Below, in pieces: positions 27,418 through 37,764 of a DNA stretch of 64,000 nucleotides (the stretch's first letter is position 1; each line of letters starts with the position of its first letter). The notes under the pieces were generated by a model. The model did no database searches and had not been told where the DNA came from. It saw only the letters and a list, made by a program, of their open reading frames with translations. The stretch lies in NCBI GenBank assembly GCA_030824555.1, contig JAVBXK010000044.1:1-64000 (forward strand). The letters run 5' to 3'. This stretch comes from a bacterium (lineage in GTDB: Bacteria > Pseudomonadota > Gammaproteobacteria > Burkholderiales > Burkholderiaceae_C). Made by a program: the position numbers and the translations under genes.

Positions 27418-28008
27418 GTGCGCTCCAAACTGTGGCTCAGCCTGTGTGTGTTGCATGCGGTGGCCAGCATGCTTGTCTGGTGGATGGGGGCACGCCTCGC
27501 CGCATGGATGATCTGGCGCGTTGACGACTGGACCGATCGCCCCTGGTCACTGTGGACCAGTGCATGGGTCCACATGAACACCCAGCACCTCATCAGCAAC
27601 CAGTTGGCGGTGGGTGCCCTGGCGGCCATGGCCTGGGTGCTCAGGCCTGGCCTGCGGGCCAGCCTGGCTTGGCTGTTGACGTGGCCACTCATCCCACTGG
27701 TGCTGCCGTACTGGCCGCACATCGGCTATTACGCCGGGTTGTCAGGCCTCATTCACGCGGCGGTCGCGGTGGTGGGGGTCTATTTGGTGGCGGGCCAGGC
27801 GAATGTGCCCATGGCGCGCCGCTGGGGGTTGATGTTGCTGGGTGGGCTGGTGGTCAAGCTCCTGATCGAGCGCGGCTGGCACTGGCCGGTGGTGTGGAGC
27901 GACAACCTGGGCATTTCCGTCGTGCAGTCATCCCATCTGGTGGGCGCGGTACTGGGTGTGGCGGCCATGCTTGCCGTGCATCACAAGGCCTTCAACCGCG
28001 CGGTCTGA
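27418..28008 (+). CDS. Rhombosortase-like rhomboid protease
   Basis: An intramembrane serine protease of the rhomboid superfamily, about 196 residues with six hydrophobic segments. The pattern fits the rhombosortase branch: His52-x4-His57-x3-Asn61, catalytic Ser109 in GLSG with His113 after it, and catalytic His173 in SSHLVG. Rhombosortases cut proteins that carry a C-terminal GlyGly-CTERM anchor; no such substrate is encoded in this window. I chose the GTG at 27418, with AGG 5 bases upstream; a GTG at 27376 overlapping the end of glnE is also possible. Its closeness to glnE is probably only positional. Confidence 0.82.
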   Translation: MRSKLWLSLCVLHAVASMLVWWMGARLAAWMIWRVDDWTDRPWSLWTSAWVHMNTQHLISNQLAVGALAAMAWVLRPGLRASLAWLLTWPLIPLVLPYWPHIGYYAGLSGLIHAAVAVVGVYLVAGQANVPMARRWGLMLLGGLVVKLLIERGWHWPVVWSDNLGISVVQSSHLVGAVLGVAAMLAVHHKAFNRAV

Positions 28009-28352
28009 TGGTGGCAGGGGCCCGCTTCGGGCTGGCAGCTTGTCAGGTGTGTCCGCAAAAAAATCTTTGCAGTGCGGAACTTTTCCTGATGGCGCGCGCT
28101 CCATTACCGCATGTCCTTTGGTGACGCGTGTTGCCTGGGGCCACTGGTTTCAGTTGGGTTGCGCAGTCGGTCTGGCTTCAACAGGCAGGCTGCAATCTCC
28201 GGGCGGTACTCCTCCTCATCCCTCTCTCCCTTGTTCGCCCGGGGGCGCTGCGCAACCCTTTTTTCTATCGGCTTTGGCAGCGCAGCTCGCCAAAGCCATT
28301 CCTCGAATGACGGCTGACCGTCCGCTGCTGGCGGCGGTTGCCGGTTTCGAGA
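28009..28352. other. 344-base intergenic region with a strong hairpin
   Basis: No convincing gene is seen between the rhombosortase-like gene and the convergent GST gene. At 28270-28278 and 28289-28297 the perfect inverted repeat GGCTTTGGC / GCCAAAGCC encloses a 10-base loop. A T-rich stretch (CTTTTTTCT) lies just before it on the plus strand, so on the minus strand an A-rich stretch follows. The rest is GC-rich and has no promoter-like boxes I trust. Confidence 0.5.
28270..28297. terminator. Perfect 9-bp inverted repeat, possible terminator hairpin
   Basis: Arms GGCTTTGGC and GCCAAAGCC with a 10-base loop, located in the convergent space between the rhombosortase-like gene and GST. There is no T run directly after either arm, so intrinsic termination is only a possibility. 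Confidence 0.4.
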
Positions 28353-28970
28353 TCAGGCCGGGGGCAGGCTGTCGACGAAGCTCTGGCGCTTGCCCAGTTT
28401 CTCGGCCAGTTTGGCCAGATTGGGGTGTGCGTTGCGCCAGTCCACTTGTGGGAACCGGAAGTCGAGGTAGCCCAGCGCACAGCCCACGGCCACGTCGGAC
28501 AGGCTCAGGTGGATGCCGCTGCAGTAAGCCTTGTCGCCCAGCTCCTGGCTCATCGATTTCAGGCACTGGTCAATCTTGCCCATCTGCCGGTCCACCCAGG
28601 CTTGCGAGCGTTCGGCAGGTGCACGGCCAGGCCAGGTGTCTTCCAGTCGGGCCAGCACGGCAGCGTCCAGCACGCCATCGGCCAGCGCCTCCCAGGTTTT
28701 CACCTCGGCACGCTCGCGTCCGGTTGACGGGATCAGCTTGCCCACGGGAGACAGCGTGTCGAGGTATTCGACGATGACGCGAGAGTCGAACACCGCTTCA
28801 CCACCCTCCATCAGCAGACAAGGGACTTTGCCCAGTGGGTTGTACTGCGCCATCTGGGTGTCAGGTGCCCACACGTTTTCTTCAACGAACTGGTAGTCCA
28901 GTTTTTTTTCAGACATCACGATGCGCACTTTGCGCACGTAGGGGCTGGAGGTGGAGCCGATCAGTTTCAT
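28353..28970 (-). CDS. Glutathione S-transferase family protein
   Basis: A cytoplasmic GST-fold protein of 205 residues. The N-terminal thioredoxin-like half begins MKLIGSTSSPYVRKVRIVM, with the active-site Ser in TSSPYV and the glutathione-binding segment NPLGKVPCL followed by VFDSRVI. The C-terminal helical half includes LSLSDVAVGCALGYLDFR. The start at 28970 places the conserved beta strand at the N-terminus; a frame from 29024 would add 18 residues. The specific substrate is unknown. The gene diverges from purB, with 125 bases between the two starts. Confidence 0.93.
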   Translation of the reverse strand: MKLIGSTSSPYVRKVRIVMSEKKLDYQFVEENVWAPDTQMAQYNPLGKVPCLLMEGGEAVFDSRVIVEYLDTLSPVGKLIPSTGRERAEVKTWEALADGVLDAAVLARLEDTWPGRAPAERSQAWVDRQMGKIDQCLKSMSQELGDKAYCSGIHLSLSDVAVGCALGYLDFRFPQVDWRNAHPNLAKLAEKLGKRQSFVDSLPPA

Positions 28971-29029
28971 GTGTGTGGTCAGGGGGATGGCACGGTTGCT
29001 CAGAGCGAGGCCGTCGAATTTCATTGTAG

Positions 29030-30514
<1,485 letters not shown>

Positions 30515-30527
30515 GTGACGTCCCAGA

Positions 30528-30548
30528 GGCTGGCCAGTCCGGCCAGCC
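30528..30548 (+). terminator. Hairpin after purB
   Basis: GGCTGGCC-AGTCC-GGCCAGCC, a perfect 8-bp stem with a 5-base loop, 14 bases after the purB stop. A weak T-rich stretch (TTATTTTC) follows about 10 bases later, so it is a probable but not canonical intrinsic terminator. Confidence 0.55.
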
Positions 30549-30578
30549 GAGTGGGGTTATTTTCGATTCTGAATTTAA

Positions 30579-30629
30579 ATAAAAATGGCCTCCAGCGCTT
30601 GACTGGTATGGATTTCAAGCTATTAAAAT
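30579..30629 (+). repeat. Dispersed 50-bp repeat, copy 3 (abuts yaeQ start)
   Basis: Core GGCCTCCAGCGCTTGACTGG, then TTTCAAGCTATTAAAAT. It ends directly at the yaeQ ATG (30630), so the repeat forms the whole region just upstream of that start codon. Its GCCTCCAGCGCTTGA segment matches the copy inside leuS. Confidence 0.78.
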
Positions 30630-31190
30630 ATGGCCACTAAGTCGACTGTTTTCAAGGTCCATCTGCAGATTGCAGACATTGACCACGGCTATTACGCCGA
30701 CCACGCGCTCACGCTGGCGCGTCACCCGTCCGAAACCGACGAACGCATGATGGTGCGGCTGGTGGCGCTGGCGCTCAATGCCCACCAGCTGCAAACCGTG
30801 TGCAACGGCGATGGCACGCTGGCGTTCGGCGCCGGACTGTCGGACCCCGACGAGCCCGATGTGTGGCTGCGCGATTTCACTGGTCAGACCCGGCTGTGGA
30901 TCGAGGTGGGTCAACCGGAGGACAAACCCATCCTGAAAGCCTGCGGCAAAGCCGATGCGGTGGTGGTGTACGCGTTCTCGTCCGCTGCCGACGTGTGGTG
31001 GAAGGGCATTCAGACCAAGCTCACACGTCCCCAGAACCTGGCCGTGTGGCGGCTGCCCACTGAGGCTGCTCCCCAGCTGGCCGCCTTGGCTGAACGCAGC
31101 ATGCAGTTCCAGGCCACGCTGCTGGAAGGTGTGCTGACGCTGGGCAATGCCCAGGACACCGTGTCGCTGGAATGCGTGCGCTGGATGTGA
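30630..31190 (+). CDS. yaeQ: YaeQ family protein
   Basis: A 186-residue cytoplasmic protein of the YaeQ family, which has a PD-(D/E)xK nuclease-like fold; its biological role is not settled. Family features seen are the opening FKVHLQIADIDHGYYADHALTLARHPSE, cited here only by its ends FKVHLQIAD and LTLARHPSE, then RLWIEVGQPEDKPILKACG and the C-terminal LWGIQT-like segment KGIQTKLTRPQNLAVWRLP. The length is normal. The ATG at 30630 sits directly at the end of a dispersed repeat, with no recognisable Shine-Dalgarno sequence. Confidence 0.92.
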   Translation: MATKSTVFKVHLQIADIDHGYYADHALTLARHPSETDERMMVRLVALALNAHQLQTVCNGDGTLAFGAGLSDPDEPDVWLRDFTGQTRLWIEVGQPEDKPILKACGKADAVVVYAFSSAADVWWKGIQTKLTRPQNLAVWRLPTEAAPQLAALAERSMQFQATLLEGVLTLGNAQDTVSLECVRWM

Positions 31191-31211
31191 CTGTCCACCG
31201 GAGCAGGCACC

Positions 31212-31979
31212 ATGGCGATTGAGTTGTTTAACCAAAACGGGCACGTGTGCCTGATGTTTTCACACCTGTCCGACGAGGGTGGTGAGGCGGTGCAGGCCAA
31301 CCAGTTCCTCATCGTCCACAACGACCATGGCTGCGTCATCGACCCCGGTGGCAACATGGCGTTCAACGAGCTGCTGCTGACCATAGGTCGTTATTTTTCA
31401 CCGCAAAAGCTCGACAAAATCCTGGCGTCCCATGCCGACCCCGACATCATTGCCTCGCTCGACCGGTGGATGACCAGCACGCAGGCCCAGCTGTACATCT
31501 CCAAATTGTGGGAGCGGTTTGTCCCCCACTTCTGCAAGCCGGGCAAGACGCAGGGGCGCATCGTTGGCATTCCCGATGCGGGTATGCGCATACCTGTGGG
31601 TGCCACCGAGCTTGTGGCGTTGCCTGCACATTTCATGCACTCAGAAGGCAACTTCCAGTTCTGGGATCCGGTCAGTCGCATCCTGTTCACCGGGGATCTG
31701 GGCGTGTCGCTCATGACATCGGCTAACGCGGGAAAGCGCGTCACGTCGCTGGTGGCACACATTCCGCGCATGGAGGCTTTTCACCGCCGCTACATGGTGT
31801 CAGGCAAGGTGCTGAAGTTGTGGGCCAACATGGTGCGCGACCTGCCCATTGACATGATCGTGCCGCAGCACGGGGCACCCCTTGCTGGTGCTGCGGTGTG
31901 GGAATTCATCGAGTGGGTCCAGACACTCAGTTGCGGTATCGACCACTTGGGTCAGGGCCACTACGCCGTGCCTGCCTGA
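31212..31979 (+). CDS. ODP-like metallo-beta-lactamase-fold protein
   Basis: A 255-residue protein with the fold of the oxygen-binding di-iron (ODP) branch of the metallo-beta-lactamase superfamily. Candidate metal ligands are His and Asp in ASHADPDIIAS, His in PAHFMHSEGNF, Asp in LFTGDLG and His in VPQHGAPL. The first motif is HADPDI rather than the HxExDH of classical flavodiiron and ODP sites, so one His ligand appears replaced by Ile and a Glu by Asp. ODP proteins sense or bind oxygen; whether this one does is uncertain. It follows yaeQ by 21 bases. Its last 19 bases overlap the convergent DUF1289 gene. Confidence 0.82.
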   Translation: MAIELFNQNGHVCLMFSHLSDEGGEAVQANQFLIVHNDHGCVIDPGGNMAFNELLLTIGRYFSPQKLDKILASHADPDIIASLDRWMTSTQAQLYISKLWERFVPHFCKPGKTQGRIVGIPDAGMRIPVGATELVALPAHFMHSEGNFQFWDPVSRILFTGDLGVSLMTSANAGKRVTSLVAHIPRMEAFHRRYMVSGKVLKLWANMVRDLPIDMIVPQHGAPLAGAAVWEFIEWVQTLSCGIDHLGQGHYAVPA

Positions 31980-32428
31980 GCCGCGTCGCTGCCGGCGGGT
32001 GGCGGCAACGCGCTGCTGTCGCTGCCTTCAAGGGCCCGTTCCGCATAGCGGTTGAAGCGCCACGCATCGGCATGCAGTGTGATGCGCTGCCAGGTGGCTC
32101 GCTTTTCGCCCGGCGTCATTTCGGGCCACTTCTGTACCTCTTCAAACGACCGGCCGCAGCCCTTGCACACCTCGTCGCCCTGCGAGGTCGAGCAGATGGC
32201 AATGCAGGGGGTGTCGGGCGTGGTGTGGTACCAGTCCAGCCAGGCCGCATAGGCTTTGCGGGGCATGGTGCGCTCATCGGCGGTGTCTTGCTGGTACCAG
32301 ACCATCAGGGCATACACCTCGGCCAAGGCCCGTGTTTCGGGGCAGAGCGAAATGCCATCGGGTGAGGGCTTTTGCGCCCGCCAGTGGTTGATGGCGGCTT
32401 CTATGTCGGTGATGTGGATGGCAGGCAT
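31961..32428 (-). CDS. DUF3717 and DUF1289 domain protein
   Basis: A 155-residue protein of unknown function with two recognisable parts. The N-terminus ITDIEAAINHWRAQ matches the short DUF3717 motif. The middle PCIAICSTSQGDEVCKGCGRS, given here by PCIAIC and CKGCGRS, is a DUF1289 cysteine motif (C-x3-C...C-x2-C) that probably binds metal. The C-terminal 30 residues are Ala/Pro/Ser-rich. The start ATG is at 32428. The gene overlaps the 3' end of the ODP-like gene by 19 bases in convergent orientation, and lies 24 bases downstream of the patatin gene on the same strand. Confidence 0.85.
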   Translation of the reverse strand: MPAIHITDIEAAINHWRAQKPSPDGISLCPETRALAEVYALMVWYQQDTADERTMPRKAYAAWLDWYHTTPDTPCIAICSTSQGDEVCKGCGRSFEEVQKWPEMTPGEKRATWQRITLHADAWRFNRYAERALEGSDSSALPPPAGSDAAQAGTA

Positions 32429-32452
32429 GGGGGGCAGAGCGTATCCGCAAAC

Positions 32453-33691
32453 TCAACCCAGAGTGTCCGGGCAGAAAAATGCCAGCAATTCGTCCCGGCG
32501 CACGTTGGCATCGAACTCGCCCATGCTGATCAGGGCACGCACGAATGGCGGCTCGAACAGCAGGTAGCTGGCCAGCGCTGCTGCGCTGCCGACGGTGCCC
32601 CGGGTGGTGCTGAGTGCGCCCAGGCCGACCAGCATGTCGCGCGTGCTGGCGGGCAGGGTGCCCACGTGCCGCAGCGCCAGCTCATCCATGGACTCCGATG
32701 GCTGGATGGACAGCACCTCCACCGGCTGGTAGGGCAGCGCCTCGGTCAGGCGGGGGGGCAGGCTTTGCAGGGTGCGGCTGACGCGCTGGGCCTGTTCGAC
32801 GTCGGTTTGCAGGGTGTCGTTGAACACGCTGGCCATGGCGTGACCGGCAATGGTGCCCGCAGTAGGCTCGTCCTCGCTCTGTCTGACCAGGCCTGCCCGT
32901 TGGGGTTGCCCGACGCCGATGGCCAGGATTTTGTGCGCGCCCAGGTGGATGGCGGGTGACAACGGTGACGATTGCCGCATGGAGCCGTCGCCAAAAAACT
33001 CCTTGCGCCCGTTCACCCAGAGTGGCACAGCCCGAAACAGAAAGGGGATGGCTGCAGAGGCCATCAGGTGCTCGATGGTGATGGGCTGCATGTCGGCCCT
33101 GCGGTCGGGTCGCCCCCAGGGCTCGCCTGGGTGGCTCGCGCCAGTCTGACAAAACGTCCAGTGCACACCTGTGCTGTAACTTGACGCGGTCACCGCCACG
33201 CCGTCCAGCACCCCTTTGTTCAGGTTGGTTTCGAGCTGCGTCAGGTCGATGGCGTTGTGCAGGGTGTTCACCAGGGGTGTGTTGTCCAGCAGTGCACGGT
33301 GTTGCTTGACCTGACGGCTCAGGGCCCAACCCGCAATCAGTTTGCTGGTCCGGGCCCATGTGGGGGTGTCGAGCTGGTACACGCGCTCGGAGCGCAAGGT
33401 CTGCCAGAACTCGGCAAGATTGGGCAGCGCGTCGACACCCTTGTCGGCCTGGCTGGCGAGGTAGGTCACGTTCAGTGCCCCAGCAGACGTGCCCACCATC
33501 AGCTGAAACGGGAATGCCTGTCTCTTGTCGGGTGCTGCCCTGCGCAACATGGCTGCCAGTGCCTTCAGCACGCCGGCCTGGTACGCCGTGCGCGCACCGC
33601 CCCCCATGAGCACCAGTGCGGTGGTTTCCCGGTGGGCAGTGGGTTTGGCCGGGGTCAGCAGGCTGCTGGTGATGAGGGTGTCAAGCGACAT
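32453..33691 (-). CDS. Patatin-like phospholipase family protein
   Basis: A lipid acyl hydrolase of 412 residues from the ATG at 33691, which has GAGG 5 bases upstream. It carries the patatin catalytic set: the oxyanion loop GGGART (residues 30-35), the nucleophile Ser69 in VGTSAGALN, and the Asp of EFFGDGSMR near residue 250. It has no signal peptide, so it is probably cytoplasmic or membrane-associated. The last 100 residues are less conserved. A substrate cannot be assigned. It is probably co-transcribed with the DUF1289 gene and diverges from the MFS transporter. Confidence 0.92.
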   Translation of the reverse strand: MSLDTLITSSLLTPAKPTAHRETTALVLMGGGARTAYQAGVLKALAAMLRRAAPDKRQAFPFQLMVGTSAGALNVTYLASQADKGVDALPNLAEFWQTLRSERVYQLDTPTWARTSKLIAGWALSRQVKQHRALLDNTPLVNTLHNAIDLTQLETNLNKGVLDGVAVTASSYSTGVHWTFCQTGASHPGEPWGRPDRRADMQPITIEHLMASAAIPFLFRAVPLWVNGRKEFFGDGSMRQSSPLSPAIHLGAHKILAIGVGQPQRAGLVRQSEDEPTAGTIAGHAMASVFNDTLQTDVEQAQRVSRTLQSLPPRLTEALPYQPVEVLSIQPSESMDELALRHVGTLPASTRDMLVGLGALSTTRGTVGSAAALASYLLFEPPFVRALISMGEFDANVRRDELLAFFCPDTLG

Positions 33692-33861
33692 GCTGGCCTC
33701 GGGGCATGGTGCACACTGATTGCCCTTGCCATGCGGCAATGGTTTTGCTGTTTACGTCCATTTGCGCCTCTCAAGTCGTTCGCCGGGCCGTCCCAAGAAC
33801 GACTGCACCCTCGGGGGGCTGGCACCGCCAGGGTTGGGGGCGCTCCAAAGGTGCCTGATTC

Positions 33862-35091
33862 ATGACTTCTACTTCCTTGACGCCACGCCGGGAGCGGTGG
33901 CTGTTGCTGACCTTGGCCGGCATTCAGTTCACGCACATCCTTGATTTCATGATCATGATGCCACTGGGTCCGCAGTTCCGGCTGATTTTTTCCATTTCAG
34001 ATGCCCAGTTCGGCCTCCTGGTGTCGGCCTACACGCTGTCAGCCGGTGCGTCCGGCTTGATGGCGTCCACGTACCTCGACCGCTTTGATCGCAAGCACCT
34101 GTTACTGACGCTGTATGCCCTGTTTGCGGTGGCCACCTTGGCCTGTGGCCTGGCGTCGAGCTACGAGTTCCTGATGGGCGCGCGCGTGGCCGCAGGTGTG
34201 TTCGGCGGGGTGCTGTCGGCGTTGTCACAGACCATCGTGGCAGACGTGGTGCCTTTCGAGCGGCGGGGGCGCGCCATGGCGGTGGTCATGTCGTCGTTTT
34301 CTTTGTCCACGGTGGCGGGTGTGCCACTGGGGTTGCTCGTGGCCAACGCGGTCGGGTGGCAGGCCACGTTCTGGGGCATTGCGGGCCTCAGTGGCATCCT
34401 GGCGGTGTCTGCTGCGTTCACCATGCCCTCGCTGGGTGCCCATGTGGCCCGTGGGCGCGGGCATTCCATGTGGTCGGGGGTGGCGGCGGTGCTCGCCGAT
34501 GCGAACCACCGGTGGGCTTTCGTGTTCTCGCTGACGATGATGTCTGCCGGTTTCCTGGTCATTCCCTACATCACGCTTTACATGCAGTCCAACGGCGGTG
34601 TGCGTGCGGCCGACGTGCCCTACATCTACCTTTTCGGCGGGCTGGCCACGCTGGTGTCGGCCCGTTTCTTCGGGCGGTTGACCGACAAAAAGGGCAAGCA
34701 AGAGACGTTTGCACTGCTGGCAGCCGCATTGTGCGGACCATTGGTGGCCTTGACGCTGTTGCCCGCGTGGCCGCTGCCAGTGCTGATTGGTGTGAGCACT
34801 GTGCTGTTTGTGGTCATGAGCGGTCGCATGATCCCCGGGATGGCCTTGGTTTCTTCTGCCGCCGATCCTGCGTTGCGGGGCACGTTCATGGCGCTGAACG
34901 CGGCCGCCCAGTCCGCCGCGATGGGACTGGCGGCCATGGTGGGTGGACACCTCATTTCCCGTGATGCGAGCGGGCACATCGAAGGCTATTGGATGGCCGG
35001 TCTGGTGGGTGCGGCACTCAGCCTGCTGTCCATCGTGGTGTCGCGCAAGCTTGTGCTGCACACATCGACAGGGGTGCAGCGGCAAGCCTGA
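33862..35091 (+). CDS. MFS transporter (drug/sugar efflux type)
   Basis: A 12-helix major facilitator of 409 residues. Helix 1 begins [15 protein letters not shown]. The loop after helix 2 carries the MFS motif A variant [14 protein letters not shown], and motif C-like [17 protein letters not shown] is present. It is closest in style to the AraJ/drug-H+ antiporter group of exporters; its substrate is unknown. The ATG at 33862 has AAAGG 11 bases upstream, a long spacing. It diverges from the patatin gene and is followed after 139 bases by hpf. Confidence 0.9.
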   Translation: MTSTSLTPRRERWLLLTLAGIQFTHILDFMIMMPLGPQFRLIFSISDAQFGLLVSAYTLSAGASGLMASTYLDRFDRKHLLLTLYALFAVATLACGLASSYEFLMGARVAAGVFGGVLSALSQTIVADVVPFERRGRAMAVVMSSFSLSTVAGVPLGLLVANAVGWQATFWGIAGLSGILAVSAAFTMPSLGAHVARGRGHSMWSGVAAVLADANHRWAFVFSLTMMSAGFLVIPYITLYMQSNGGVRAADVPYIYLFGGLATLVSARFFGRLTDKKGKQETFALLAAALCGPLVALTLLPAWPLPVLIGVSTVLFVVMSGRMIPGMALVSSAADPALRGTFMALNAAAQSAAMGLAAMVGGHLISRDASGHIEGYWMAGLVGAALSLLSIVVSRKLVLHTSTGVQRQA

Positions 35092-35230
35092 TATAAACGC
35101 GTCAAATACCTGTCACATCTGCTTGCCAGCGGTGCAAATCGAGGGCATAGTGGGTTCAACGCGATTCACTGTTGTCTGTGTCTTCTGTCGATGCAGATGC
35201 TTTGTCAACCTGGAGAAATGGAGACTTTTT

Positions 35231-35560
35231 ATGAACCTCACCATCAGCGGCCACCATCTCGAAGTGACACCCGCACTTCGCAGCTATGTGACATCCAAGC
35301 TGGATCGCATTTCCCGCCACTTCGATCAGGTGGTTGACGTCAAGGTGCTGTTGACAGTTGACAACCACAAGGAAAAGGAAGGTCGTCAGCGAGCGGAGTG
35401 CAACATTCATGTCAAAGGACGTGACCTGTTTGCGGAAAGCGCTCACGAGGATTTGTACGCCGCCGTGGATGAATTGGCTGACAAGCTGGACCGTCAGGTG
35501 ATTCGCTACAAAGACAAGTCTCAGGACCATCATCACGACGCGGCCAAGCGCCTGATGTGA
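35231..35560 (+). CDS. hpf: Ribosome hibernation promoting factor
   Basis: HPF binds the 30S subunit and stores ribosomes in inactive form during slow growth. The 109-residue protein is the short type, with [17 protein letters not shown] at the start, the beta strand [14 protein letters not shown], and [20 protein letters not shown]; it ends at a His-rich tail. The ATG at 35231 has GGAG 8 bases upstream. It lies before ptsN and hprK, as in many betaproteobacteria, although rpoN, the usual upstream neighbour, is absent here. A terminator separates it from ptsN. Confidence 0.95.
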   Translation: MNLTISGHHLEVTPALRSYVTSKLDRISRHFDQVVDVKVLLTVDNHKEKEGRQRAECNIHVKGRDLFAESAHEDLYAAVDELADKLDRQVIRYKDKSQDHHHDAAKRLM

Positions 35561-35611
35561 TGCCTGGTGTTTCTGCGGCCATGTTGGCCCGGTAACGTTG
35601 TCAGTTCAAGC

Positions 35612-35640
35612 AGCCGCTGGAAGTTTTCAGCGGCTTTTTC
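35612..35640 (+). terminator. Rho-independent terminator after hpf
   Basis: AGCCGCTG, an 8-base loop, then CAGCGGCT followed by a T run. It is a canonical intrinsic terminator 50 bases past the hpf stop. It implies that ptsN-hprK has its own promoter; CATAAT at 35683-35688 is a candidate -10. Confidence 0.85.
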
Positions 35641-35721
35641 ATTGGCCCCTGGCGCAGCCCGATCGGATGCGGCAGATATGGGCATAATCGCGCCTCTCAG
35701 GTTTGCATCACTCGGATTGCC

Positions 35722-36192
35722 ATGAACCGTTTATCAGCCATCCTGCCTGCCGCACAGGTGCTCGTTCGCGTGGACGCCACGAGCAAAAAACGCGCGTTCG
35801 AGGAAGCGGGACTGCTGTTCGAGTCGCAGCATGGGCTCAACCGGGCGCTCATCACCGACAGTCTGTTTGCCCGTGAACGCCTGGGCTCAACCGGGTTGGG
35901 GCATGGCGTGGCCATTCCGCACGGGCGCATCAAGGGGCTCAAACAGCCGATGGCAGCCGTGTTTCAGCTGCTCAGCCCCATCGGGTTCGATGCACCTGAC
36001 GAAAAGCCCGTCAACCTGATGATTTTTTTGCTGGTGCCGGAAGCCGCCACGCAAAAGCACCTCGAAATCCTGTCTGAAATTGCCGAGCTGCTGAGCGATG
36101 CTCCCCTGCGCGACCGCCTGCAGACTGCCCCCGAGGGCGAAGCGCTGCATCAGCTGATCGCTGGCTGGCAGTCGGCACACGTCAGCGCATGA
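35722..36192 (+). CDS. ptsN: PTS IIA-like nitrogen-regulatory protein PtsN
   Basis: EIIA-Ntr is the terminal phosphoacceptor of the nitrogen PTS branch, a regulatory rather than transport protein that affects potassium and nitrogen physiology. The 156 residues include the phosphorylated His67 in [11 protein letters not shown] and the family sequence [19 protein letters not shown]. The length is normal. The ATG at 35722 lies 33 bases past a CATAAT box and has no good Shine-Dalgarno sequence. It overlaps hprK by four bases (ATGA), so the two are translationally coupled. The window also encodes a Kup potassium transporter, 24 kb away. Confidence 0.96.
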   Translation: MNRLSAILPAAQVLVRVDATSKKRAFEEAGLLFESQHGLNRALITDSLFARERLGSTGLGHGVAIPHGRIKGLKQPMAAVFQLLSPIGFDAPDEKPVNLMIFLLVPEAATQKHLEILSEIAELLSDAPLRDRLQTAPEGEALHQLIAGWQSAHVSA

Positions 36193-37139
36193 AGCCCACG
36201 GTCATCAGTGCCGATGTTCTGTTCGAGGACCATCGAGAGACGCTGAGGTGGCAGTGGGTGGCCGGTTTGGGTGCATCGGAGCGTCGCTTCGATGACTTGG
36301 CCATCCGGGAAGCCCGTTCGGGAGCCGATCTGGTTGGGTACCTGAACTACATCCACCCGTACCGTGTGCAAGTGATTGGCGAGCGCGAGGTGGCCTACCT
36401 GGCCAGCGCCACCACTGAAGATTGCGCAAGGCGCGTCTCGCGCATCGTCACGCTGGAGCCACCGGTGCTGGTGGTGGCGGACAACCAGGTTGCCCCCGAA
36501 GCACTGGTTTCGCTGTGTGAACGTGCGCACATTCCCTTGTTTGCCACACACGAGTCGGCGGCCTTCGTCATCGATGTGCTGCGCGCCTACCTGTCCAAGC
36601 ATTTTGCCGAGCGCCAGTCGATGCACGGGGTGTTCATGGACATCCTGGGCCTGGGCGTGATGATCACAGGCGAATCCGGGCTGGGCAAGAGTGAGTTGGG
36701 GCTGGAGCTGATTTCCCGCGGGCACGGTCTGGTGGCTGACGATGCCGTGGACGTGTACCGCATCAACCAGACCACCATCGAAGGACGCTGTCCCGAGTTG
36801 TTGCAAAACCTCATGGAGGTGCGCGGCATCGGTCTGCTCGACATCAAGGCTATTTTTGGCGAAACGGCTGTGCGCCGTCGCATGCGCATGAAGCTCATCG
36901 TCCATTTGGTGCGCAAAGAAACCATGGAGCGTGACTACGAGCGCATGCCTCATGAACCCCTGCGGCAGGATGTGCTGGGCATACCTCTGCGCAAAACCGT
37001 GATCCAAGTGGTGGCCGGTCGAAACATTGCTGTGCTGGTGGAGGCTGCCGTGCGCAACACCATTCTGCAGCTGCGGGGTGTGGACACTTACCAGGAATTT
37101 GTGCAGCGCCAGCGGCGGGCCATGGAAGACAACCGCTGA
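36189..37139 (+). CDS. hprK: HPr kinase/phosphorylase
   Basis: HprK phosphorylates HPr on a serine using ATP and can reverse the reaction. The 316-residue protein has the N-terminal regulatory domain, the P-loop GESGLGKSE (residues 161-169), the following [14 protein letters not shown], and the family signature [10 protein letters not shown]. All are intact. In proteobacteria it accompanies ptsN and the incomplete PTS. Start and stop are unambiguous: the ATG overlaps the ptsN stop, and the gene ends 25 bases before the convergent fur gene. Confidence 0.96.
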   Translation: MKPTVISADVLFEDHRETLRWQWVAGLGASERRFDDLAIREARSGADLVGYLNYIHPYRVQVIGEREVAYLASATTEDCARRVSRIVTLEPPVLVVADNQVAPEALVSLCERAHIPLFATHESAAFVIDVLRAYLSKHFAERQSMHGVFMDILGLGVMITGESGLGKSELGLELISRGHGLVADDAVDVYRINQTTIEGRCPELLQNLMEVRGIGLLDIKAIFGETAVRRRMRMKLIVHLVRKETMERDYERMPHEPLRQDVLGIPLRKTVIQVVAGRNIAVLVEAAVRNTILQLRGVDTYQEFVQRQRRAMEDNR

Positions 37140-37164
37140 GAGTGGGGCAGGCCTCAGTGTGGGG

Positions 37165-37608
37165 TCAGGTGCCATCCGGGCGTTTGTGCCGATGGGGGCA
37201 GTCGGGCTTGATGCACGTGGCGTACAGCGACAGGGCGTGATCGTGAATCTGGAAGCCTTTCGCTGCGGCAATGGCCTGTTGCCTGCGTTCGATTTCTTCG
37301 TCGTAGAACTCTTCCACTCGACCGCAATCGATGCAGACCATGTGGTCGTGGTGCTGGCCCTCGTTCAGTTCGTAAACCGCCTTGCCTGACTCGAAGCTGC
37401 TGCGTGTCAGCAATCCGGCCTGTTCGAACTGCATCAGCACGCGGTAGACGGTAGCCAGTCCGATGTCCGAACGGTCTTCGAGCAGCACGCGAAACACATC
37501 TTCTGCCGTCATGTGGCGTTGCGTGGTGCGTTGAAACACCTCCAGTATCTTCAGCCTGGGGAGGGTGGCCTTCAGGCCGTTGCTTTTCAGTTCGTCGATG
37601 TTGGTCAC
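37165..37608 (-). CDS. fur: Ferric uptake regulator Fur
   Basis: Fur represses iron-uptake genes when bound to Fe(II). The 147-residue protein has the winged helix (KATLPRLKILEVFQR...DIGLATVYRVLMQFEQAGL) and the metal-binding region NEGQHHDHMVCIDCGRVEEF; the C-terminal CIKPDCPHRH supplies further possible ligands. It starts at the ATG at 37608 and diverges from bamE, the fur-bamE arrangement common in betaproteobacteria. The 156-base intergenic region is AT-rich around 37671-37690, where promoters for both genes probably lie. Confidence 0.96.
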   Translation of the reverse strand: MTNIDELKSNGLKATLPRLKILEVFQRTTQRHMTAEDVFRVLLEDRSDIGLATVYRVLMQFEQAGLLTRSSFESGKAVYELNEGQHHDHMVCIDCGRVEEFYDEEIERRQQAIAAAKGFQIHDHALSLYATCIKPDCPHRHKRPDGT

Positions 37609-37670
37609 TGTGATCGCTGTGATGTGAGGCCCGAAAACGGGTGGGGTGTGGGCAATACGACACCCGAAGT

Positions 37671-37676
37671 TACAAT
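37671..37676 (+). promoter_or_regulatory. Candidate -10 box upstream of bamE
   Basis: TACAAT in the fur-bamE divergent region, about 90 bases upstream of the bamE start. No convincing -35 accompanies it, so it is only a candidate. Confidence 0.3.
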
Positions 37677-37764
37677 GATTTAATCACACATGTGGCTTGA
37701 AGGGGCTTGCCCGTTTAAGCTCTTACGGCCCATTTCGGCGCGTTCACCCATCCCCATCTACAAA

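Noticed and set aside
28353-28418. A possible small gene in the 28.0-28.4 kb gap on the plus strand
   Set aside because: Open frames there have no family match, no ribosome binding site and run into the GST gene on the other strand.
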